A stretch of 27,675 nucleotides of DNA from Latescibacteria bacterium UBA6620 (GTDB lineage: Bacteria > Latescibacterota > UBA2968), in the NCBI GenBank assembly GCA_002433075.1, contig DJHM01000034.1:135300-162974 (forward strand), written 5' to 3'. Every line of letters starts with the position of its first letter. The first letter of the stretch is position 1. Positions 7,599 through 16,377 of this stretch are shown here, one piece after another. The translations under genes and the position numbers were made by a program. The notes below the pieces were generated by a model that was not told where the DNA came from, ran no database searches, and saw only the letters and a list, made by a program, of their open reading frames with translations.

Positions 7599-9514
7599 CC
7601 CCCTCCTTCCGTCTGACTCTGGCCGTCGCAGTCTTCGGCGGACTTCACGTGATCGCCGCTTTTCTCCCCGAATGGGGGTTCTGGGGCGTCGACGCCCTCG
7701 CGTATACCCCCTGGATGATCTATCCTTTCGTCGCCGGCGTTCTTCTCCTGCTCTTTCCGCCCGTTCATACCCGAATCGGTCGGGCACTCTCATCGATCTG
7801 CCAGCATTCGTGGCACGTTGCGGTGATTCCACTGATCGCCGGAGCCCTGATCTGGATTCTTCCCGTCTCTCTTCACTATCTCGGAGACGGCGAGCTTCTC
7901 CTCAGAACGTTCAGACTTGCAGTCGATTCGAGACCCTGGCAAGGCATCAATGCTCCCCTGCCCTACCACCTCATTGACCATTTCAGAATGTCCTTCCCCG
8001 CCGAGTCCGTCATCCGGATCCTCAGCGGACTCTCGGGCGTCCTCTACACGGTCATCGTCATCACCCTCGGTAGACGTCTTTTCTCGGAAGCAGCGGACCG
8101 GGCCGTCCTTTTCTGTCTCCTGCTGACTCCGGCATATATCCAGCTCTTCTTTGGCTACATCGAAACCTACGCCCTCATTTATCCCGTTCTCCTCGCCTAC
8201 CTGCTCACGGGGTGTCTTTCCCTTCGTGATCGCTGTCCTCTTGCCGTTCCGAGCTTCCTGATGGGGATTCTGATCGTGACCCACTTTTCGCTCGTCGTCC
8301 TCGCACCCTCTCTTCTGGTGCTCGCGACGACTCGATGGCGAACTCGAATGCAGTCGCGTCTCCGAATCGTCATCGACCTCCTCATCAGTCCGATCGTGTC
8401 TTTCGCTGTGCTTCGAATCGTCGGCTTCGACTATTCGGTTTACACAGAAGGAATGAAAACGAACCACCTGCTGCCGATCTCCTCTACGCCCGGTTTCGCA
8501 TACGGACTGTTTTCCCTCACTCACCTCGGCAATGTCGTGAACGAGCTTCTTCTCGTGGCGTCCACCGCCCTGCTGCTCCTGGCGGTCTACCCTCGAAAGT
8601 GGCTGTCGGCACAACCCGCGCACCTGTACCTGTGGTCCGCCGTCATCCCCGCGCTTGTCTTCACCTTCCTCGCCAACCCGGAGATCGGTGCGTTCAGGGA
8701 CTGGGACGCCTTTGCCTTTCCCGCCCTGCCCTTTCTTCTGCTGGGCGTCTTCGCCCTTCAGGCTGTAGACGAAAAGGGTCGGTTGCGAGCTGCCGTTGTC
8801 GCGGGAGGTGCGACTGCGGTACACACCGCTTTCTGGCTTCTGACGAACGCGCAGCCCTCTTCCGCTGAAGCTCGCTACACGACGCTCCTCGATGTCTCGG
8901 TCCTCACCCCTACCGCCCGATCCTATGGGTGGGAAGCGGTCGGGAGCGTCAAACGACGGCAGAACGATCTGGAAGGTGAGCGTCTCGCCTTCGAAAAAGC
9001 CGCAGAGGCGAATCCAACCAACTACCGATATTGGAACACCCTTGGAACGGTAGAGAGCCGTCGAAGCCGATTCGCCGAAGCCATCGTTTATTACCTCAGA
9101 GCGCTCGAACAGAACCCCGAATCCGTCGAGGCCCACACCAACGTTGGATCCGCGTACTATCGAACCAAGCAATACGACCTGGCCATCGACCACTATCTCC
9201 AGGCTGTCGAGCGCCAGCCCGATCTCGTTGGAGAGCTTTACGCAAACCTGGGGGCTTCTTTTCTTATAACCGGTCGAACGAAGGAAGCCCTCGGCGCCTA
9301 CGAGCAGGCGGTTTCCCGAAAACCCACGTTGATCCAGGCCTACTTCCCGGCGGGCAACGCCGCCAACCGTCTGGGCGACCGGACAAAAGCTCATCGATAC
9401 TACTCGGAAGTCCTACGCCGCGATCCGGGATTCCAGCACGCCGACCTGATCAGAAAGTGGATCGCCGAAATCGAAAAAAGCACCTTACAGGGCTCTCAAA
9501 AGAGGATCGAATAA
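7595..9514 (+). CDS. Polytopic membrane protein with C-terminal TPRs
   Basis: About 640 residues. The first 400 hold roughly ten to eleven hydrophobic helices with polar loops, including YLGDGELLLRTF after the third and FFGYIETYALIYPV midway. This is the general look of a GT-C type lipid-linked glycosyltransferase, though no named family is certain. Residues from about 430 form at least four tetratricopeptide repeats (NPTNYRYWNTLGTVESRRSR, NPESVEAHTNVGSAYYRTKQ, QPDLVGELYANLGASFLITG and KPTLIQAYFPAGNAANRLGD). The start is uncertain: the frame is open far upstream but has no ATG, GTG or TTG near the first helix. A CTG at 7595 overlapping the previous stop, or a GTG at 7649, are the options. It precedes the sulfatase at 9548 by 33 bases and may act with it in envelope or exopolysaccharide work. 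Confidence 0.8.
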   Translation: MTPSFRLTLAVAVFGGLHVIAAFLPEWGFWGVDALAYTPWMIYPFVAGVLLLLFPPVHTRIGRALSSICQHSWHVAVIPLIAGALIWILPVSLHYLGDGELLLRTFRLAVDSRPWQGINAPLPYHLIDHFRMSFPAESVIRILSGLSGVLYTVIVITLGRRLFSEAADRAVLFCLLLTPAYIQLFFGYIETYALIYPVLLAYLLTGCLSLRDRCPLAVPSFLMGILIVTHFSLVVLAPSLLVLATTRWRTRMQSRLRIVIDLLISPIVSFAVLRIVGFDYSVYTEGMKTNHLLPISSTPGFAYGLFSLTHLGNVVNELLLVASTALLLLAVYPRKWLSAQPAHLYLWSAVIPALVFTFLANPEIGAFRDWDAFAFPALPFLLLGVFALQAVDEKGRLRAAVVAGGATAVHTAFWLLTNAQPSSAEARYTTLLDVSVLTPTARSYGWEAVGSVKRRQNDLEGERLAFEKAAEANPTNYRYWNTLGTVESRRSRFAEAIVYYLRALEQNPESVEAHTNVGSAYYRTKQYDLAIDHYLQAVERQPDLVGELYANLGASFLITGRTKEALGAYEQAVSRKPTLIQAYFPAGNAANRLGDRTKAHRYYSEVLRRDPGFQHADLIRKWIAEIEKSTLQGSQKRIE

Positions 9515-9547
9515 TGCTTCATCTTTCTCTTGTCACTGGTCACTAAA

Positions 9548-10837
9548 ATGCCTCTCAACATCCTCTTCCTCTTCGCAGATCAGATGCACGGCTTCGCAAT
9601 GGGGTGTATGGGAAATCCCGACATCCAGACGCCCCATCTCGATCGGCTTGGCAGAGACGGGATCCTTTTTCGAAACACCTATTCGAACGCACCGGTCTGC
9701 ACACCGTTTCGTGCGACTCTCATTTCCGGACGCTACGGATCACAAACCGATACCCTTCGGAATGGAGCCCACGTCCCGGAAGGAACTCGAACCCTTGCGG
9801 GCGCTCTCAACGACGGAGGCTATAGAACAGGCTGGGTCGGAAAGTGGCATCTTGGCGCCACAGGAAACGTTCCCGTTCCTCCCGAACTGCGCGCAGACTT
9901 CACCGAATTCATCGGCTACCAATGCTACAACGACTTTCTCCACGGCGTGAAGTTCTACGATGAGGATGGCACCGAACACGTTTACGATCATCACCGTACA
10001 GAAGTCACGACCGACATCGCCATCGAGCGTCTCGAGCGAATGAAGGACGATCCCTTTGCCCTCTTCGTCTCTTACCAGAACCCACACTATCCCGAGCAGC
10101 CCGCCTGGGAGTACGATCGGATGTATCACGGCAAGACCCTCACGCGCCGCCCCAACGCCGTCGACATCGACCCCTACACACGAACCCACAGCCCGCCTTC
10201 GCCCAAACCGAAGGAGAACGACCCGCTCTATCAGCGATACGGAAACGATCTCGACGAGTATCTTCGTCAGTACTATGCGATGGTCACGCAGCTGGATGCC
10301 AACATCGGTCGAGTGCGCGAAGCCCTCGATCGTCTCGGACTCGCCGACAACACAGCGATCGTCTTCACCTCCGATCACGGTGATATGCAGGGCAATCAGG
10401 GACTGCAGAACAAGGGGCTTCCCTGGGAAGAATCCAGCCGGATTCCGCTCGTCGTATACGTCCCCAATGGGGCCAAGGGCGTTGTGTCCGATGACCTCAT
10501 CTCCGGCGTCGATTTTTTCGCTACGTGCCTGGACTGGGCTGGCTGCTCTCCGGAACCGTCCTGTGAGGGTGACAGTTTCGCAGCCCAGGCTCTCGGGAAC
10601 ACGAAGCTAATGAACCGTCCTGTTTTCTCCGAAATGCGCCCCTGGTGTATGGTTCGCGAAGGTGCTTTCAAGCTCGTCGCTGACAAAGATCCTTTCACCC
10701 TGACCCATCTCTTCGATCTCGAATCTGACCCCTACGAAATGACCAACCTGCTGAATATGCCCGAGCATATGGAAGTTCAAAATCGTCTGTCGACCTTGCT
10801 GACGGAGTGGTACCACCGCGTTTCCGAAAAGAAGTGA
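9548..10837 (+). CDS. Sulfatase with CTPFR motif
   Basis: Type I sulfatase, 429 residues from the ATG at 9548 (a TTG six codons upstream is less likely because MPLNILFLFADQ is a normal sulfatase beginning). Formylglycine site C51-T-P-F-R; the fourth position is Phe rather than the common Ser or Ala, but the essential Cys, Pro and Arg are kept. The first metal site is FADQ, with Gln in place of the second Asp, as in many bacterial sulfatases. Later blocks are YRTGWVGKWHLG, VFTSDHGDMQG and the closing HLFDLESDPYEMTNL. No signal peptide is visible, suggesting cytoplasmic action on imported sugars. It is followed after 74 bases by a second sulfatase, so the two probably remove different sulfate positions of one substrate. 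Confidence 0.93.
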   Translation: MPLNILFLFADQMHGFAMGCMGNPDIQTPHLDRLGRDGILFRNTYSNAPVCTPFRATLISGRYGSQTDTLRNGAHVPEGTRTLAGALNDGGYRTGWVGKWHLGATGNVPVPPELRADFTEFIGYQCYNDFLHGVKFYDEDGTEHVYDHHRTEVTTDIAIERLERMKDDPFALFVSYQNPHYPEQPAWEYDRMYHGKTLTRRPNAVDIDPYTRTHSPPSPKPKENDPLYQRYGNDLDEYLRQYYAMVTQLDANIGRVREALDRLGLADNTAIVFTSDHGDMQGNQGLQNKGLPWEESSRIPLVVYVPNGAKGVVSDDLISGVDFFATCLDWAGCSPEPSCEGDSFAAQALGNTKLMNRPVFSEMRPWCMVREGAFKLVADKDPFTLTHLFDLESDPYEMTNLLNMPEHMEVQNRLSTLLTEWYHRVSEKK

Positions 10838-10911
10838 TTGGAAACCCGTCCTCGTCACCCACGGTTCTCCACAGACTGCCCTCTATCGTGCTTACCACAC
10901 GAGGTCATTGA

Positions 10912-12486
10912 ATGAACAAGCCAAACATCGTATTCGCCTTCGCCGATGACTGGGGTCGTTACGCCAGCGCCTACGAATCGATCGAAGGTCCCGATTCGCT
11001 CAGCGCATTGATCGACACACCCAACTTCGATCGGGTCGCCCGCGAGGGTGCTCTTTTTACCAACACGTTCGTGCCCGCGCCCAGCTGTACGCCCTGTCGC
11101 AGCTCCATCCTCTCGGGCCAGTATTTCTGGCAGACCGGAATGGGCGCCATCCTTGCCGGCGCTCAGTGGGACGAGTCGATCCCGACCTATCCCCTCGAAC
11201 TGGAAAAGGCAGGCTACCACATCGGCTGGACCTACAAGGTGTGGTCACCAGGGGAAACGAAAAACGCACCCTACGGCGCGGAGCGCACTGCGTATGAACC
11301 TGCCGGGACCCGCTTTGGTCTGTTCTCCTTCCGTGCCACCGAACGCGCAACGGAAGTCGGGGTCGAGGCCGCGAAAGAGGAACTCTATGACGAAACGCGC
11401 CAGAACTTCGATGCATTCTTGAAGGCCCGCGAGGAAGGAAAACCGTTCTGCTACTGGTGGGGCCCGACCAACACGCATCGAAAATGGCAGAAAGGCTCAG
11501 GCAAAGCCCTCTGGGGCATCGAGCCCGACGACCTGAAGGGCCGCTTGCCCGAATTCCTGCCCGACGTTCACGACATCCGTGAAGACGTGGCCGACTACCT
11601 CGGTGAGTGTATGGCTTTCGACGGAGGGCTCGGGGTCATTCTCGAGCGGCTCGAAGCGATCGGTGAGCTCAACAACACCCTGATCGTCGTCAGCGGCGAC
11701 CACGGTATCCCCGGTTTCCCGCGCGCCAAGTGCAACCTCTACGATATCGGATGCGAAGTGGCGATGGCCGCGCGATGGCCGGGACGCATCAAGCCTGGTC
11801 GCGTCGTCGACGATTTCGTCAACCTGATGGATCTGGGTCCGACGTTTATGGAGGTGGCCGAAGTCCCCGTCCCGAGTTCGATGACCGGAAAAAGCCTGCT
11901 CCCCGTGTTCGCGAGCGATGTCAGCGGTCAGGTCGATCCCGATCGAACCTTCGCCGTCACGGGTCGCGAGCGTCACGTCTCGATCGCGCGCGCGGGACAT
12001 CTGCCCTACCCCCAACGCGCCATCCGGACGAAGGATTTCCTCTACGTCCGCAACTTCGCGCCCGATCGGTGGCCGGCCGGAGACCCCAACGGACTCGACG
12101 ATCCGAATGCCGAACCTCCGGCCTGGGAAGATCTGGAGCAGGAAACCTACGTCGCTTATCCCGATATGGACGCCAGCCCGACCAAGGCGTGGATGGTCTA
12201 CCATCGAGCGGAATCCGAAGTCCAGCGTGCCTTCGATCTCGGATTCGGCAAGCGACCTCTGGAGGAACTCTATGATCTACGCAAGGATCCCCACTATATG
12301 GACAATGTGGCTGGCGATCCCGAGTATGAGGCCGCCAGGAAGGAACACCACCATCGATTGATGGCGCTTCTCCGCGAACAGAACGATCCTCGTGTTGTCG
12401 AGGAACCCTGTCGATTCGAGCACGAACCCTATGCCGGGCACGATCCGCGCCGTGAGGACAGACAACGCCGTGCGCTGAAGCGATAA
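10912..12486 (+). CDS. Sulfatase, N-sulfoglucosamine sulfohydrolase-like
   Basis: Type I sulfatase of 524 residues starting MNKPNIVFAFADDWG, with the intact Asp pair of the metal site at 11-13. The formylglycine motif is C59-T-P-C-R, with a second Cys at 62 in the variable position. The following ILSGQYFWQTGMGAIL and the later PRAKCNLYDIGCEVAMAARWPG resemble the branch that contains heparan N-sulfatases, so an amino-sugar N-sulfate or similar substrate is possible but unproven. VSGDHGIPG gives the second half of the metal site. The C-terminus is longer than usual and very charged. A GAGG ribosome site sits nine bases before the ATG. It is flanked closely by a sulfatase and a PhyH gene on the same strand. 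Confidence 0.92.
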   Translation: MNKPNIVFAFADDWGRYASAYESIEGPDSLSALIDTPNFDRVAREGALFTNTFVPAPSCTPCRSSILSGQYFWQTGMGAILAGAQWDESIPTYPLELEKAGYHIGWTYKVWSPGETKNAPYGAERTAYEPAGTRFGLFSFRATERATEVGVEAAKEELYDETRQNFDAFLKAREEGKPFCYWWGPTNTHRKWQKGSGKALWGIEPDDLKGRLPEFLPDVHDIREDVADYLGECMAFDGGLGVILERLEAIGELNNTLIVVSGDHGIPGFPRAKCNLYDIGCEVAMAARWPGRIKPGRVVDDFVNLMDLGPTFMEVAEVPVPSSMTGKSLLPVFASDVSGQVDPDRTFAVTGRERHVSIARAGHLPYPQRAIRTKDFLYVRNFAPDRWPAGDPNGLDDPNAEPPAWEDLEQETYVAYPDMDASPTKAWMVYHRAESEVQRAFDLGFGKRPLEELYDLRKDPHYMDNVAGDPEYEAARKEHHHRLMALLREQNDPRVVEEPCRFEHEPYAGHDPRREDRQRRALKR

Positions 12487-12535
12487 GCGGTAGAGCCCGA
12501 GCCCGGGAGGGTTGACGAAGGAGTCTCTGACACAA

Positions 12536-13285
12536 ATGGCCATCGACACCTCAGCCTGCGTCCAGCAGATTCGCGACATCGGCTACTGCATCCTCCGTGG
12601 TCATTTTCCGGTCGAGGCGGTGGAAGCCTTCCACGGCGCCTTCGGACCCATCGCGGACGAATACCTGAGCGAGAACGCGGAACAACCGAACCGAGGCCCG
12701 AACCGGCACTACATCGCGCTTCCTCTCAGGCCACCCCTCTACCATCCGTCGTTTTTCGACAACGACGACGTCCACGCAATCGTGACGGAGATTCTGGGCG
12801 AGGGAGCCTACATCGATCAGTTCGCTTCGGACACCCCCTTCAAGGATTCCGTCCATCAGGAGATCCACTCCGACCTGGGTCTGCTCTTCGACGAAGAACC
12901 CGACCTCTCCCACCCTCCTGCGCTTCTGGCGATGAACTGGCCCCTGGTCGACGTCACACCCGAGCGAGGTCCCTTTCAGGTCGCAGAAGCCACGCATCGC
13001 CTCCCCAAAGCCGAAACGATCGAGCGCATCAAAGTCGGCGACGTGCCGCTGAAACCACTGCTGATGGACGTCGGCGACGTGCTGATCCGCGATCCAAGGT
13101 GCCTGCATCGAGGATCCCCGAACGTGACCGACACGCCGCGACCCGTGGCGGTGACCAGCTTTATGCGGACCTGGTATACCCGGGAACGCGTCGACGCCCA
13201 CCCGATTCCCCGCAGCGTGTTCGACAACTTCTCCGATCGTGAGAGGCAGGTTTTCAGAAGATTCGTCATCGACGAATCGAAGTAG
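12536..13285 (+). CDS. PhyH-family dioxygenase (HxD intact)
   Basis: PhyH-superfamily protein of 249 residues. The ATG at 12536 is chosen over a TTG at 12512 because GAAGGAG lies 12 bases before it. Iron ligands H111-S-D113 in HQEIHSDLG and distal H191 in RCLHRGSP, with R202 in the 2-oxoglutarate position, so the active site looks complete. The central DDTxGP-type segment is replaced by DVTPERGPFQVAEATHRLP, so the characteristic PGSH is EATHR here. It lies 49 bases after the second sulfatase and about 100 before the GNAT relic, in the same direction. It may oxidise a product of the sulfatase pathway; this is inferred from position only. Confidence 0.87.
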   Translation: MAIDTSACVQQIRDIGYCILRGHFPVEAVEAFHGAFGPIADEYLSENAEQPNRGPNRHYIALPLRPPLYHPSFFDNDDVHAIVTEILGEGAYIDQFASDTPFKDSVHQEIHSDLGLLFDEEPDLSHPPALLAMNWPLVDVTPERGPFQVAEATHRLPKAETIERIKVGDVPLKPLLMDVGDVLIRDPRCLHRGSPNVTDTPRPVAVTSFMRTWYTRERVDAHPIPRSVFDNFSDRERQVFRRFVIDESK

Positions 13286-13388
13286 TACACACATCGACCC
13301 GGCTGGCGCAGGAAACCCTCGGCGACCCTGAACTGTCTCACATGACCGATGAGACGATTCGCCACACAGGTCCCGACCCGGAGTACCG

Positions 13389-13783
13389 ATGAGTGAAATC
13401 GAACTCCGAGATACACGCGACTTCACGATCGACGACGTCCTGCCTCTCTACCGCGCAAACGAGTGGAGTTGGGCAAAGGACCCCGTCAAGCTGCTCGAAG
13501 CCCTTCGGAACTCGCATTCCGTCGTCACAGCGTGGGATGCTTCGACCCTCGTCGGCCTCGGAAACGCAATCACCGATGGTTGGGTCGTCGTCTACTATCC
13601 CCATCTACTGGTCCATCCCGACTACCACCGAAGAGGCATCGGTCGACAGATCATCTCCCGGTTGACAGACAAGTTTGCCGGTTTCCACACCAGCAAGTGC
13701 TGCTTGCCACGGGGCCCGTCGAGTTTTACCAGTCGTGCGGTTTCGACATCGCCGCCGGTACGCCAATGACCTTCCGGCAATGA
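13389..13783 (+). pseudogene. GNAT acetyltransferase with frameshift
   Basis: Small GNAT-family N-acetyltransferase. The first about 98 residues are normal: DDVLPLYRANEWSW, then VVVYYPHLLVHPDYHRRGIGRQII, where RRGIGR is the acetyl-CoA-binding motif. After LTDKFAGFH the frame runs into nonsense, while a neighbouring frame gives the expected ending QQVLLATGPVEFYQSCGF and then DIAAGTPMTFRQ. Two surplus bases in TTCCACACCAGC at about 13685-13692 explain the shift. In the restored frame the stop TGA overlaps the ATG of the permease in an ATGA arrangement, which supports that reading. GGAG lies six bases before the ATG. This is either a recent mutation, a sequencing error or programmed frameshifting; the first two are more likely. 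Confidence 0.8.
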
Positions 13784-14480
13784 CCGCCCTCTACACCTAT
13801 GTCCTGAAGCTCCAGATCCTTCAGGGTCTCGCCTACAGATTCGAGTTCCTTTCCTCACTCGGAACGAATACGTTCTTTCTGTTCGGCACGGTCTTCCTCT
13901 GGAAGTCGGCCTACCGGGGCATCGGCGGGGTCGTCGAAAAGCAAATGATCACGTATGCCATCGTCTCGGTCCTGATGCGGGCACTCTTTCAGATCTCGGT
14001 CGACAGCACGAGTCTGGGCAAGATTCGGGAAGGCCAGATTGCTATCGACTTCATCCGTCCCGTGCCCCTTCCGCTATTCTGGCTCACCGAGGATCTTGGT
14101 AGATCCCTCACGGCAACCACGAAATTCTGCCTTCCCGTGCTCGTGGTTGCCATCGCTCTCCTCAAGGTACCCGCTCCGGCGACCTTGACCGCTGGCCTGA
14201 TCTTCATCCCCAGCTGTCTGCTCAGCTACCTGATGTTGTGGCAGATCCTCTGCCCTCGTCGGATTCACCGCTTTCTGGGTCCTCGAATTCGGAAACATCG
14301 GCCGAATCAAAGACGTCTTCATCCGGATCCTGTCCGGATCCCTGATTCCCCTGTGGCTGTTTCCCGACTTCGTGCAAAGCGTCTCACGCTATCTCCCCTT
14401 CCAGTATACCTACCAGACCCCACTGGAGATTTACATCGGCCGGATCGCTCCCTCTCACGCGCTGTCTATCCTCGTCATTC
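13780..14480 (+). pseudogene. ABC-2 permease relic, frameshifted and truncated
   Basis: Membrane subunit of an ABC-2 exporter. From the ATG overlapping the GNAT stop it reads TALYTYVLKLQILQGLAYRF, then FLFGTVFLWKSAYRG, GQIAIDFIRPVPLPLF and several hydrophobic helices up to LLSYLMLW. At about 14235-14255 one base too many shifts the frame. The protein continues in the next frame as SALVGFTAFWVLEFGN, IRILSGSLIPLWLFPDF, SRYLPFQYTYQTPLEIYIG and SHALSI, a textbook ABC-2 ending apart from the last helix. That helix is lost: near 14470-14485 the DNA passes straight into coding sequence of a phosphotransferase. No ATP-binding subunit or partner permease is present, so the transporter cannot work here. 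Confidence 0.82.
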
Positions 14481-15261
14481 GAGCGCGAACGATCACTATC
14501 GCGTTAAGAGCAATGACAGAGAGTATGTGTTTCGGGTTTACCTGAACGGAAAGTATTACATCTAGAGTCCCGACGACTTCAGGTTCGAGCTCGATCTCCT
14601 CACTTTCCTGAAGGAGAACGGTCAGCCGGTTTCCTCCCCTCTCGTCGATCGAAACGGACAACCGATCGGAACGATCGACACCCGCGAAGGGGCTCGCCAC
14701 TGCGCCCTGTTCCCCACCGCGCCTGGCACCGTACTCGACGACTATCCGGGACGGCGAGAACCGGAGATTGGACATCGTCTGGGGGAGATCACGGCAGAAT
14801 TCCATCTCCTGGCCGATTTCGAATCGATCCTCACACAACGTGGATTGGGTGACTCGTCTTTTTTCAGAACGACCGCCGACAGGGTCCTAGGCCAGATCGA
14901 GCGAATCCCCAAAGCGATACGGGCGTACGGACTGATTCACGCGGATCTTCATCGCTTCAACATCCATTACGATGAAAGAGCAGGGTTCACCGTCTACGAC
15001 TTCGATCATTGTAGGTACGGATGGCGTGTGGCGGATCTGGTGGTCATCGGCCAGGCCCTTCAAGCCCCCCCCTTCATCGAGGGGTACGAATCTGTCCGGC
15101 CTTTGTCTGGCGCAGAACAGGCCGCCATCCCCGCTTTCACCCAAGCGAGGGACATCTGCGACATCGGCGATCATCTTGCGATGCGTTCGGTGAAAGGAAG
15201 GCGCGATCCGACGAACGAGGAATTGGAAGAGGAGCTGGAGCGACTTCGTCAGCTCGTGTAG
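14470..15261 (+). pseudogene. APH-family phosphotransferase relic
   Basis: Remnant of an aminoglycoside/homoserine-kinase-like phosphotransferase. It begins abruptly at about NDHYRVKSNDREYVFRVY (14488 on), without a start codon and lacking the first part of the N-lobe. An in-frame TAG at 14563-14565 sits in KYYI-stop-SPDDFRFELDLL, where a GAG to TAG change would fit. Beyond it the frame stays open to 15261. The catalytic loop is complete: IHADLHRFNI (the HxDxxxxN motif), followed by VYDFDHC as the metal-binding Asp. A late segment could be translated from internal starts (for example at 14845), giving only the C-lobe. The join to the permease relic indicates a deletion that removed the gene boundary. 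Confidence 0.8.
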
Positions 15262-15279
15262 CGCTGTGGAGATGGTCGT

Positions 15280-16149
15280 CTAGCTGGACGCGAAGACTTT
15301 TTCCTGCAGGGGCTTCTGGAGTTCGTAGATACCACCTCCGCTACGTTCCCCGGCCGGCATCCGTGTTCGGGCCGTCATCGACACCAGACGAAAATCAAAC
15401 GTCGGCTCGCCCCGCAGAATCCTGGCGTTAAACCCTTCCCAGTCCACGACCCCACCGAGAGGCCAGGCGTCCACTGCCGAGTACTGGTAGAACAGGAGCC
15501 TCCGGGACTTGCCCGAGGTATTGAAAGCCGATCCGTGTAACGTGCGGGTGTGGTGGATGGAAAGTGAGCCGGCCTTCATTTCGAGGGGCACAGCCGCCGA
15601 AAGATCGAGCCCGTCTCGAGCCGGGCTGATGGCACCGATAAACGTGCCATCTTGATGATGATCGAGAATCGGCCCCAAGTGTGACCCCGGGACGACCATC
15701 ATACATCCATTCTCCACGGTCGCGTCATCGAGCGCGATCCCTACCGCGCATAGATCGTCGTTGGTATGCGGGTAGTGGGCGAAGTCCTGATGCCATTCGA
15801 CGGCGCTGCCGACTTCGCCCGGTTTCATATTCAGCTTGTTCCCCTGCTCACGAATCGCCTCACCGATCAACGGAGCCACCAGACCGAGAATCCGATCGTC
15901 CCTCATCAGATTGTCGAAGAAGGGATGATAGCCTGCCGGTGTGCTCAGTCGCCGGACCTTGGGATGATCGGGTGTGTGACCCGGCTCGAGGTCGAAGTGT
16001 CCGCTCTGCTCCGTGATGTGCCGCGACTTTTCTACAAAGTCGTCCACGATCGCATGAACGGTTTCCAACTCCTCCGGTCCCAGAACATCTTCGACGACGA
16101 GGTAGCCGTTCTTCCGATAAAATTCAACCTGTTCGTCGTTCAGGATCAC
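15280..16149 (-). CDS. PhyH-family dioxygenase (WHQD)
   Basis: A 289-residue PhyH protein of the ectoine-hydroxylase-like branch. It starts at GTG 16149 with GGAGG four bases upstream. Complete active site: H120-Q-D122 in VEWHQDFAHYPHT, distal H205 in TRTLHGSAFN, and R216 for 2-oxoglutarate. Typical central segment VGIALDDATVENGCMMVVPGSHLGP at 136-160 and AGSLSIHHTRTLHGS near the end. Among the eight PhyH proteins here it is the closest to well-known small-molecule hydroxylases, but the substrate pocket does not allow a specific name. It runs toward the APH relic and is divergent from a VOC gene, with about 230 bases between them for promoters. Confidence 0.92.
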   Translation of the reverse strand: MILNDEQVEFYRKNGYLVVEDVLGPEELETVHAIVDDFVEKSRHITEQSGHFDLEPGHTPDHPKVRRLSTPAGYHPFFDNLMRDDRILGLVAPLIGEAIREQGNKLNMKPGEVGSAVEWHQDFAHYPHTNDDLCAVGIALDDATVENGCMMVVPGSHLGPILDHHQDGTFIGAISPARDGLDLSAAVPLEMKAGSLSIHHTRTLHGSAFNTSGKSRRLLFYQYSAVDAWPLGGVVDWEGFNARILRGEPTFDFRLVSMTARTRMPAGERSGGGIYELQKPLQEKVFASS

Positions 16150-16377
16150 AGAACCTCCAGATCAGACGCGCGATAACAGGGAGTGAAGGCAATCGCACAG
16201 CCCGCGTAAGATAGGCGTCCCCAGGATGGATATGCACCACAAAGATCGCTGGGTCTCGAAAAAGCCCTCTCAGCCCCCATTGTCATACTTGATCCCAGCC
16301 CCCGCAAGGGTCTATCCTGTGGGCTGACAAGCGAGCCACGATCATCCGCCGCCCAGCTGAAAGAAGGAGAACGACCT

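Noticed and set aside
7790..9394. Long open frame (534 codons) on the minus strand opposite the membrane-TPR gene
   Set aside because: Charged, low-complexity Glu/Asp/Arg/Gly-rich translation with no motif, antisense to a clear gene.
12551..13426. 291-codon minus-strand frame over the PhyH gene
   Set aside because: Val/Asp/Gly-rich shadow of a gene with intact iron ligands on the plus strand.
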